Assembly (NCBI GenBank): GCA_021018995.1
Contig: CM037590.1
Span: 79,578,097-79,642,096, forward strand
Source of the DNA: Chloranthus sessilifolius
Taxonomy: Eukaryota > Streptophyta > Magnoliopsida > Chloranthales > Chloranthaceae
DNA length: 64,000 nt
Reading direction: 5' to 3'
Under the pieces are notes generated by a model. It had not been told where the DNA came from, made no database searches, and worked only from the letters and a program-made list of their open reading frames with translations. Numbering within the stretch: position 1 is the first letter of the stretch; every line of letters starts with the position of its first letter. This document shows, one piece after another, positions 31,916 to 42,120 of the stretch. The position numbers and the translations under genes are program-made.

Positions 31916-32929
31916 TATAAATAAAAGGGGCATTTTTTTATTCCTTATATTGTGCAGTTGGTTGGCTTGAATTTTGGTTGATGGATTAATTGGACTTATC
32001 TGCTTTGTTGTAGTTTTAAGATTTGAGTTAGCTTATAGTTTTAAAGTTTGTTATGAGAATGACCCAAGGTTGATTCATTCGTCCTATTAGATCCTACTTA
32101 TTAGGTTCACTTGATTTTTATCAGGCTTGTTTGTGATATTTTATTTTATTTTATTATGCTCGTTTATTGATTTAATTTATTGATTGATTAGTTGGATTTA
32201 TTTGATTTGTTTGATTTATTTTAGGATTTAATTTAGTTTAGGGTTTCACTTTGGATTTATTGAGGGTTTATCTCAAGATTAATTTATTTTATTGAGTTTT
32301 GTTTAGAAGTTTTACTTGGTTCTGATGGGTTTGTTGGGAGCATTTCTTTTTTAGTCTCAAGCAAGTGAGGGTCTTATTCTAGAAAATTATTCTCTTGTTT
32401 AAAGTTTAAAGTATTTTGTTTGTCTTTTTATTTGATTTGAGACGACACTTGTTAGAAGCGTATGGATTTAGGGTTTAATTTAAAGTTTCTAGATGGGTGT
32501 TAAGTGTTTGAATCCTATTGGCCTATCTAGACTTGAGGAGTTTATTTTTTAGAGGGGCAAGTGTCGTGTAATTATTGGTTCATCTTGGTTGTCATGGATC
32601 TTGGTCTTTTAAAGGGGTATGTGTATGGTTTTGGATCCAATCAACTTGGTAGGGGGTTCAGATGTGTGGCATTTGTCAGTTGGTGATTCAAAGGACATAG
32701 TTTATAAATGTCTGAGTCTGAGTTTTTGAGTTGGAATATTTTGTTCTCTTATTTCAAGTTTAAAGTTTGAAAGTTTCTCCCCTTTTTTTTTAGTTGGGGC
32801 ATCTTGTGTTTGTAATTTTGGGGCATTTCTTTTATTTATTTATTAATGTCTTTTATTTCTTTCTGTTTTGTATCCTGGATATTGGACCTGATGGACTGTG
32901 CTTATTAAGTGGATGATGAGAATGGACGA
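31916..32929. other. T/G-rich stretch without recognisable features
   Basis: AT-rich on the plus strand with many TTTGATTT and TTTATT runs; it corresponds to 16401-17394 of C in reverse. Nothing codable seen. Confidence 0.5.
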
Positions 32930-33135
32930 GATTGGAAATTTGGGGCAGCAGTCGAATTGCGGCCATGCTAAGGGAAGAGGGGAAGATGGGATTTTTGGTT
33001 TCCCGAATAGATCCGAATTCGGGCATTGCCTGAACGTGCGGATTTTAAGTTTCTTATTTTGAGTTGTATATTTAGAGGGTATGCCCTCGGTGTATTTTGT
33101 AATTATGTTATTGATCTATAAAGTGGTTGTGTTCT
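32930..33135 (+). other. Conserved small antisense block 1 of element B
   Basis: Collinear with 16085-16400 of C. It contains GEDGIF, NRSEFGHCLNVRIL and EGMPSVYFV in one region and the hairpin-like GAGGGTATGCCCTC. Block 2 ends in a similar RGMPLVIF reading, so the two blocks share a short terminal signature. Unknown function. Confidence 0.4.
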
Positions 33136-34127
33136 CTATACCTTTTGTCTTGTTTTGGTTCGACTTTCTCGGTATCGTATTTGATTCATGTGATGTTTAT
33201 TTATTTGGGTTTAGTTTAATTTAGATTTATTAAATTCAGGGAGCACCAGGCGTAGTTTCTTCTCTTCTTTTGTGTTTTTTTTTTTTTTTTTAAGCTTAAG
33301 GGATATAGAGGAGTTGGGTGGCATTTTTGTTATATGTATATTTTTGTTGGAATGTATGGAAGATGGGGGCTACCTTTTCTTTTTGGTGTAATTGATGAAT
33401 GTAAAGGAGAGTGCATTTTTTTCGTACGGTCTTAGTCTTGGGGGGCTCTCTTTTCCTTTTGGGGTGCGTGTTTCTTTAAGTTAGAAGAGTTTTGGTGGTT
33501 TTCCCAAGGGTGTAATTCGCGTCGATAGTAAATATCAGGAATGTCCAAATTTCGGGTTTTGGTTTGTGTCTTGGGTGTGAAAATTTTGTTTCTGGGCAAA
33601 TTACGAGTTTATCTTTGGGGGTTTGAACTAATTACGTGCCAAAATTCGAGCGCGCATTTCGGAAGGGTGGAGAATTATTATGCGCTAGTTCATAGGCGTT
33701 TAATTCATTTAATCGTTTGAACCTATGCATAGGATGAACACGACCGCTGGCATTCCTGCGCTGACGTGTAAGTGTTTGAGATGATTATGCGCCCTCAGTA
33801 ACGCGCGTGATCAACCGGTCAGATAGATGTGAGCGGGCGACAGACCATTTGCGCGCTCATGAGTGAGCGTGTGATCCGAATTAAGCATTTTTTGAGCGGC
33901 GCGTGATTCGTTTGAGCGCTTTATTTCAAGCATGCAATTCGGGTGGCTTCTATAAATAGTTCAAAACTTTTCATTTTCGTCGCGCGATCTATTTTAGTCT
34001 TTGATTTTCTTGTTTCCTAGTGTCTGTGTGCTCATTTTTTGTATTTTCGTGATATCCTGTGATTCGATCGTCCGTTTCGAGTGCCATTTCTTTCATTTTC
34101 TTTAGTTTTTTGAGCTCTTCATATTAG
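33136..34127 (+). promoter_or_regulatory. Promoter region of the B antisense gene
   Basis: TATAAATAG at 33951-33959 lies 170 bp before ATG 34128. The 300 bp upstream hold about ten GCGC/ACGCG motifs next to TAATT or TGATC (33600-33930), like the promoter-proximal part of the B LTR. C has the matching arrangement on its minus strand. The rest, 33136-33600, is T-rich and featureless. Confidence 0.6.
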
Positions 34128-37100
34128 ATGGAGGGTGAGGGTGTTGGTAGGTTGGAGCTCACTATTTCTGAGTTAGATGGGATATTGATGAGAGAGGGAG
34201 GTAAGAGTTCGGGGGCACAGGCTAGAGTGGTTACCATAGAGGCGGATAGAAGGGAGATGGCCACGAAGGGAATCCCTGAGGGTGACCGGATGGTGGTCAG
34301 GGAGGAGGTACCCGAGGCCGAGCCAGGGGTAACCGAGGAGGAGGGCGATAAAGTTGAGGATGAGCAGGGTGAGGAGCAGCCAGGCGTTGAGCCTCGGTAT
34401 CGTAGGCATTATCCACTAGAGGATTTCTTTGCCAGAGGTCGGGTAGGTCCTTGTAAGCAAGAGTTCTTCTATTTTCCTAAGCATTTAGGCTATGATATAA
34501 GCTCGTTAGGACCTATAAACCCTTCTAATTTATGTCGAACCTGCGCTGATTATGGGTCGTGTTTACTTGTGTATTATGATAGCATGTTGTATTTAGTTGT
34601 TCATATCATATTTTTGTGTATTCGTTGTAAGTTATTATTATGTGGTTTGGTTGTATTTCATCTGCTTCGAGCTTTAAATTTGTTTATCTTTCGTCGAAGG
34701 TGTGTGTTAGTCTTACTGTCATTGTTTGTGTTTCGTTCAATAGGAGCCCCCACAGCTAGCTAACAGCAGGGCATGGACCGAGTCTCATACTTGGTACCGT
34801 GCCTTGCCGGAGTTTCAGTGGGAGCGATTGGTGTCCTTCGGGTTTGGGATGATTTTGGAGTTGGAGCCTTTTTAGGTTGATCGGGGCTTGATCGCAGCGA
34901 TTATAGAGAGGTGGAGTGAGAGGCATCAGGCACTTCTTTTTCCAGTCAGTATGATGCTATCGACCCCTGAGGATTGGGTTTGCATTATTGGTCTTCATTT
35001 TGAGGGTGAGCCAATCACAAGGTAAACGGCAGGGAGTTACTTAGAGGTATGTGAGCAGATCCTGGGTGTGCCTTACAGGTTGAGTGGATCGGGGCCCGGT
35101 GTTGTTCGGGTCACTTGGTTTTTTGATACATTCGCGAGAGAGTTCACCCCTCCGAGGTGCCATTCGAAGGTAATAGCGCTTTACGGGGCACATTGTGCGA
35201 TGGTGATGGGTCGAGAGATCATGACCGAGCCAGGATTGGCCACGGATAGGGTGCTCCGAGCATTCTTGATGCACTTCTTGGGTGCAGTACTTTTCTCTTC
35301 TTCGACTCGAGGAAGCATCGCCGGGTTATTTTTGATGATTCTGGAGGATTTGGACCGAGTCTCGACCTATACGTGGGGTGCGGCTGGGTTGGCGCATCTC
35401 TACGAGGAGTTTTACTATTGGGGTCAAGGGATAGCGTCAATCGGAGGTTTCCTCCCATTTCTCCAGGTGAGTTTTAGTTAAATTAGTATCATGGTGACCC
35501 TTTTTTTTTTTGTAAAACCTTTGGTCATAGTGATGATCTTAATGTTTGTTGCGTGTGGTCGTTGTTGTTATGTTATCGTTTTTAGTTTTGGGCATACGAT
35601 CATTTCACTTTTCTACGCTCGGGGGTTCCGTCGAAGATTTTGTTCATGTTCCCGCAGATGTGCGTGTGGAGGGAGGCATTGAGGGGTCGTCGCTGGTCGG
35701 CTGACCTTTAGATTGCACGAGGCCTCTTTGAGGATATGCACGCAGGGCAAGTATGTATACGACGTTTATGTTTTTTTCTTGTGGCCCTTAGGCTTCGCTC
35801 ATGGATTGATTTGTTCCTTTGGAATAGGTGATCTGGAGACACTATGATGGTGCAGAGGACACAGGTTAGGCGGTGATTGAGTCCGGTCGGCCCTTCTTTT
35901 ATGTGGACATATGGGTCCATTGTTTTCAGCGAGTGGAGAGGATCCACACCTCTCGGGTGGTACGGTAGCTGGGACTCGATCAGGGAGTCCCTTCGATAAC
36001 TAGCCACAGGGTGGCTAAGAGGATGACCGGCCCTCCAGGCTTGAATTTTACAGAGCGAATGGCACTCCAGATAGCCGATTTCAGAGCTGGGGGGACCAGA
36101 GTCTCGAGAGCGCATGATGGGGCTGATGTGCAGGAGTATAGGAGGTGGTTTGGCGCGTTGGGTGGTGGGCATCTCTTCATGCGTCCTTTTCATGGTAGTG
36201 GTTCTTTCGCTGTCGGCGGGCCGGAGTCGGCGTCGGCACTGAGGGAGAGGTTTGTCGCATTAGAGGAGGGCCACCTCACGGCAAGTGTGCGGGGAGCATT
36301 GGACGCCCTCCTTAGGCCAATGGAGCAGATGGGGCATGCTCCTCATCCTGATGAGGAGATGTTGCTTTCTTTGACCGAGTCAGTTGCCAGGGCCAGGGCG
36401 ACGGAGGATGAGTTAGGAGTTCGACTAGTAGAGGCTCGTCAACTCCTGGTGAGTTAATTTACTGGTTTTAATTCATTCATGTGTTTTATTGGTTTATTTT
36501 AGTAATGTTTTTAACATAGTGGTCTTGTTTTTATCATGGCTAATCTGAGAGAGAGTCTGAGGTTGCTCGCCAGGCGGTGATTATCGAGCTGTTGCACGGC
36601 CAGCATCAGGCGGGTCGCGCAGTGGAGGTTAGTTTACGTTCAGAGATCGAGTGATTGGTAAGTATCTTGGATTGAACTTATTAACTGTTGATGATTCAGG
36701 GATCCTTGCTAATGTTGGCATATTGGTGGCATTTTTAGATAGCAAACCTTTCCGTTGTAGGGGCTTCGGCTCGGGCATTTGATCCTTCTTCAGTGGCTTC
36801 CTCCAGTTGGGAGGATCCAGCGATAGTTCGTCTACGATCTGAGTTGGAGCATTGGGTAAGTTCCATCACTCTTCAGTTTACTTGTGTTACTCTACTGGTT
36901 TGTTAGGCGTTATTATTATGTTGGTTTGATGGTTTTCTAACGTGTTTTGGTGTTTCAGCGTCGAGTTGCTAAGGACTTGCAGATGAGGGAGGCGACCGCC
37001 ACCTCTCTACATTCCGAGAGTTAGGTATGGTTTAGTGTAATTTAGTTTGGGTTGTTCATTTCTATTTATTCTAACACATTCGTATTGGCTTATTTTTTAT

Positions 37101-37998
37101 TTTTTTTTATTCAGGCAGTTTCGGACTCCACTCCTGAGGCTCTTCCTCAGGGGTCCGTTCTTATCCCTACCCAAGTATGTTTTAGTCATTGGGTTCGTAA
37201 CTTATTTGTTATCATAATATTCGTCTGATGCATTTGTTTATTCTTGTTACAACCGTTTGTGCTTGCTGTCCCTCGGGTGCCATCTGCTGATCCTGTGACC
37301 ACGGAGACAGTCGAGCGACTTGTATGAGAGAGGCTAGATTTGGTATATATGTATTTTCCATTTCGAGTTTTATTGTTATTCGTATATGCATATGTTTACT
37401 TCTTCTGATTCAGTAGAGTTATACAGGTTAGTCAGCTCGAGGAGGCACGGTTACAAGCAACACGGCTGCGCGCCACTCCGAAGGCGAGACGGGCCCTCGG
37501 AGAGGTGGAGAGTCGTGACGATCTTGTGGTTGAGATGTTGGTCGCGCAGAGGACTCATACGGAGGCACTAGCAGCAGCGTGTTGGACGACACAAGCAGAG
37601 ATGCAGGTATCCCTGGATTGGTTATAGTATCACCTGATGAGGGGCGATCGGGGGGGTCGCGCAGGTCGGCTAATCGTCGTGAGGGGTCGGATTCGAGGGC
37701 TACGAGTTCTTCAGCTGGGCAGTCTCGTCATACCTCTCGCAATTGCGACAGGAGAGATAGTCGTGAGGATCTCGTCATTCGGGGGAGTCATGTAAGGCTT
37801 CCTCCTCATTCTCGGTCGAGGCGGTCGGTCAGTCAGGCTAGTGAGGGGGGTTCGGTGGCGGGTCCTCACAGTTTAGAGGTTCCGAGGACTCCGGGTGCCA
37901 GGATTATGTTTTCAGACGATCATTCTACGGACCTCCGAGTTGACGATACCTACGATAGCGGCGCTCGTCCTCCTCAGCGGCAGCGTAGAGATTAGTGG
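34128..37998 (+). pseudogene. Antisense multi-exon gene of element B with a plant mobile domain
   Basis: The gene lies opposite to B's own transcription. Exon 1 (34128 on; donor unresolved) encodes an acidic N-terminus. Exon 2 (34744-35466) and exons 3 (35658-35750) and 4 (35828-36448) hold the PMD: IIERWSERHQALLFPV..MLSTPEDW..IIGLHFEGEPITR, then LMHFLGAVLFSSST, LEDLDRVSTYTWGAAGLAHLYEEFYY and IGGFLPFLQ. Exons 5-10 (36550-36627, 36739-36855, 36959-37024, 37115-37174, about 37260-37345, 37427 on) encode short helical segments and an Arg/Ser-rich tail ending RQRRD (stop 37996). Exons 2-8 have GT-AG borders and lengths divisible by three. Stops include TAG 34873, TAA 35023, TAG 35709 and two in exon 4, several consistent with CAG to TAG. 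PMD proteins are plant-specific; role in this element unknown. Confidence 0.78.
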
Positions 37999-39638
37999 TG
38001 TGTGTTTGTTTATATTCGTTGTATGTGCATTGTATATAGGGAGAGTGTCCCCCAGTGACAAATGTGAAGAAAAAAGAAAGGATTACTTTTTTGGTATATG
38101 TCTATATATATAGGGATTTTTGATTCAAATGTACCTAATTTGCTTCTCCTCCTTTGATTTCTTTTTGGTGTTTTCTTTTTGCCTTCGGTGCCGTCAGCCA
38201 TCACTGAGACTTGGATGCTTGCTGAGCTGGTCTGGTGCTGGTTTGAAGGTTGCTTCGTGTCTGCGCATGTAAAGGTAATGCTATCAGTAGTTTTGTTTCC
38301 CCCCTTTGCCAGTTGTCAAGGGGGAAAATATCTCAGACCGGGGTTTGGTGATAGAAACGTGGATATAAGCTTCTTTTCTTTTTATTTTTTCCTTTTTTTT
38401 CTTTTTCTTCTTTTTTTTTTTGACTTAATAAATAGTGCAACAGGGAAAGTAAATGGCGATAGAGATAATGACAATAAAAATTAAGATAAAAATTAAAATG
38501 CCCCAGCATAGAAGCGTGGTTGAATTTGCAGTACGGTATTTTGATAGTGTTCTCTGAGCGGTATCTTCATCATTCTTCATCTTTTGGTGGTCGGGTCGAT
38601 GCTTCTGGTATAGTTTACCTTCTTTTTCCCTAAAAAAAAATAATGCCCCAGCGTGTGGATGTAATGGAGCTTCCCTGAGCCTTAGATAAGCGTTTTGGGT
38701 CTATAAGTAGTCATGGATATTAGGTGAATTAGTCTTGCAAAAAAGTACATCGATATTGTCTCCGAACCGGGGGGAGGTCCTTCGATTAATAGCGTACGGG
38801 GGTTTATCTTAGGGTATTGATCATCCTATTCAATGGTTATTCGGGAAAAGCATGGTAAGTATAATGGGTGATTGCATCAATCATCATTCAGTAGTTTTCA
38901 GTTTCATTCCTAGGGATATCTTGTGAAGTCCCAGATTCATCGTCCGAAATAACACTAGAAGGGGGAGACGTAAGGCTTAGTGATATGAGGAATAGTTCGT
39001 AACTAATACCTTTTTAAAAGGGGTAAGTAACAATCTTCTCCTCTGAGGGGTATGGAATGCCATGATCGAACTCTTCGTCATGTTTCGGTACCATCAAAAT
39101 CTCGCATTCTATGGCTAGCAGGGGTTTATCCTCCTCCCGCCACCTTACAACGACATCTAGTAGTATGAGAATATCAAGGATGTCCTCGTAGCTTGCTTAT
39201 ACACTTTCAGTAAAATTACCGGAGATGTCCTCACGGCCTGCTTATGCTTCCTTGAGTTCATTGACTTGTTCATTCGTCGTGATGCTCTCACTCGATATAT
39301 ATTTTATTTTTGTACATCTTTTTTTTTAAAGCATCCTGCTGGCGCAAGAATGACGAGTTTCGATTGAACCTAACATCTTCATTCTATTGCTCTAATGTCT
39401 CCTCCAATGGCGGGGATAGGGAATGAGAATCGGGTGTTTCTTACTCTTTCGAAAAAAAAAAGTTTTAGGTAGGTCACTAATCCTTCAATCAAATCGCCCG
39501 AGTGTAAATGGTGGGCGACAAGTCGAAGGTTTTAAGGATATTCTGAGGATTGAAGACATACGACAAATGGATGGGTCATGAGGACTATGGGGATGATAAG
39601 TATAGGTATTTTGACCACAGGATATGATGATCATAAGA
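37999..39638. other. Region between the convergent antisense gene and integrase of B
   Basis: Holds the 3' side of both genes. There are two T-rich tracts (about 38385-38420), two TGCCCCAGC repeats (38500, 38642), and two similar GATGTCCTC.(T/C)(A/G)G segments near 39180 and 39225. No coding family recognised. Confidence 0.45.
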
Positions 39639-40800
39639 CTAAGGATAGTATTTTCTAAGGTACATGGCATTCCAAGGGCTAGGGAGCTCTTCCCCATCTT
39701 GGTTCGCCAATTTATATGCATTTCCAGGGTATGCAGCTGTTATAACGTAAGGGCCTTCCCAGTTCGATTTCAGTTTTCCTTTTGGATGGGCATGTTTGAA
39801 AGGCATAATTTTCTTTAAAACTAGTTCTCCAATGTTAAAGGTTCGTTCAAGGACTTTCTTATCGTAGGCCCTAGCCATTCTCCTCTGATATACCTGAGCG
39901 TGATCAGGTGCCTTTAGGTGTATTTCATCGAGTCACTCTAACTGAGTAAGTAAAGTAATTCTCCTCTCGTCTAAGGATAACTCATCATCGAGTTGGATGC
40001 GTAAAGATGGGACTTGTATCTCATATGGTAGGACTGCCTCCATCCCATAGGTGAGGAGGTAGGGAGTTTGGCCAGTGGTCGTACGAATAGAGGTCCTATA
40101 GGCCCAAAGTGCTTCTGATAATCGTTCAGGCCAGTCGGCTCCATTTTTTGTTTCCATAGTTTGTTTCAGGATTCGAATCAGCGTCTTGTTCATAGCTTCT
40201 GCTTGTCCATTGCCTTGAGGGTAGAACGGCGATGAGTGGCACAAATCAATGTCGTACTTCTTGCATAACTTCTTTGTCTTTTCTGCAATGAACTGTGGTC
40301 TATTATGGGTGATGAACATTCTGGATACACCAAACCGGGTAATGATATTTTGAACTATAAACCTCACGGGCATCGAAGCGGTGATTCGAACATAAGACTC
40401 GGCCTTTGCCCATTTGGTATAGTATTTGGTCGCTGTAAGCATGAACGCATGCTTGTGAGTATTCCCAACGGTGTCTGTAAATGGTCCAATGATGTCGAAG
40501 GCCCACATCGAAAACGGCCACGGCGAGGTCGTGGTGCTTAGTGCAACTAATGGAGCTTTGATAAGTGTAGCATGCTCTTGACATTATTTACAGGACTGAA
40601 TGTAGAGGTGGCAGTCTCTTATCATCGTCGGCCAGAAGTAGCCTTGTCGTGTAACTTGATCAGTAAGTCTTTGTCTACTGGAGTGGGCGCCGGAGGCGCT
40701 GGCATGTGCTTTTAGGATGATGTATTGTCCTTCGGCAATCATAACGCATTGCAATAGTACTCCTTTGGTGAAGACTTCTTTGTATAATGTTTCACCGAGT
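39639..40800 (-). pseudogene. pol: Integrase of element B
   Basis: Inserts element DNA into the chromosome. Read on the minus strand, the zinc-binding end is recognisable at about 40690-40570 (QGYFWPTMIRDC ... CK then stop, CQEH). The catalytic core starts MWAFDIIGPF (40508) with the first Asp. The second motif is FITHNRPQF, where the expected catalytic Asp before Asn is His. The Glu motif is NGQAEAMNK. LSEALWAYRTS, TGQTPYLLTYGMEAVLP and PSLR follow. An in-frame stop near 39930 separates LTQLE from the C-terminal part RRMARAYDKKV ... LKSNWEGPYVI ... LRKYYP, ending at 39639. The pattern is that of Tat-lineage integrases without a chromodomain. Confidence 0.85.
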
Positions 40801-41089
40801 ATACATAATCGGGCTCACCGATTTCTTATGGTCTTTCGTTCGATCTTCGTAGCATATGGGGGAACATGTTGATGTTTCAAGAAATTCCAGATATCAAAAT
40901 ATCATGGCTGTCTATCGTCGGTTGGTGATTTCTCAAATCTGAACATAGCGACTGTGGTTTCTGTTTCAGCGTGATTTTCTAGAGTAATTATTTCTTTTGA
41001 TTCTGTGCTGGCAGGGAGAATTGGTAGTTCCCTTGTAACGGTCCATGCTACTTTGTGGGCGAGTACTGTTAATCTTTCAATGAAGAAGG

Positions 41090-42120
41090 TTTTAGTATTT
41101 TGGTCAATAGGTATCTAGATGACAGAGGCTAGTGTGGCTAAGGAATCTGCTAACTCATTTTCTAATCTAGGGATGTGTGTGAATAAGATCTTTTCAAATT
41201 TCTTCACTAAATATTGAGCGGTCTCTAGGTATCTCATCAATCTCCTTTCCTTAGTTTTCCATTCTCCTTTGACTTGCGAGATTACTAGTTTAGAATCGCC
41301 TATGGTTTTTAACTGTCTGACACCTAATTATAACGCTATCCACAATCCAGCTATAAAAGCTTTATATTCTGCAACATTATTGGTAACAGGGAAGTCTAGT
41401 TAGAAAGCCTTGGGTATCACCACTCCTTCTGGGCTTAGAAGGACTATTCCAATGCCCTTCCCTTTGTGATTTAGAGCACCGTCAAAATAGAGAGTACATG
41501 AGGTTTTATCAGGCTCTTCGTCATGAATTGTGAGTAAGTCTTCATCGGGGAAGTCCGTGTGTATGGGTTCATCATTTGGGAGTGGAAGATCTGCGAGGTA
41601 ATCTGCAATGGCTTGCCTCTTTATCAACTTTTGCATGACGTAAATGATATCAAACTCTTGTAATAGCATATGCCAGCAGGCGATCTTCCCTGATGTGGTG
41701 GGCTTTTTGAATATGTACTTCAGAGGATCCAATTCATGTGCAGCGGTGTTCTCAACAAGAGTGTTAATATGTGAGAGTGGGAAGTCATCTTTTGGGCATG
41801 CCTGATTGAGATTTCGAAAGTCAATGCAAACCCATACGCTGCCGTCTTTCTTGGCGACAGGTACTATGTTGGCGACCCACTTGGGGTAGAGGACAACTCG
41901 AATGAATTTAGCTTTGTGTAACTTGTCAACTTCCTCTTTGACTTGAAGGGCTGTTTGGGGGTGCATCCTGCGAAGTTTCTGCTTAACAGGTTTCGCATAG
42001 GATTCTAAGAAAAGAAGATGTTCTACTAGGCTTGGATCTAAACCAGGCATGTCCTCGTAGGACCATGCGAAAGAGTTGAGATGTTCCTGTAGGATTTGTA
42101 CAATCTATTGGCGTTCTCTA
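41090..42120 (-). pseudogene. pol: Reverse transcriptase of B with an internal deletion, plus second RNase H
   Basis: The N-terminal RT part is clear: MPGLDPSLVEHLL, VAKKDGSVWVCIDFRNLNQACPKDDFPL, HINTLVENTAAHE. At about 41732 the frame jumps without a break to LDPLKYIFKKPTTSGKIACWHMLLQEFDI, which belongs near the end of the first RNase H. The RT palm with YxDD and most of the first RNase H are therefore missing. The frame continues through ADYLADLP and a second RNase H typical of Tat elements, starting CTLYFDGALNHKGKGIGIVLLSP. This is closed at 41402-41400 by a stop, after which VTNNVAEYKAFIAGL, GDSKLVISQVKGEW and PRLENELADSLATLAS continue to about 41100. RNA-to-DNA synthesis would be impossible from this copy. 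Confidence 0.85.

Noticed and set aside
35708..36193. Minus-strand ORFs opposite the PMD exons as part of B pol
   Set aside because: The opposite strand has the PMD family motifs and splice sites; these frames have none.
40303..40584. Minus-strand His-rich ORF overlapping integrase
   Set aside because: Out-of-frame shadow of the recognisable integrase reading.
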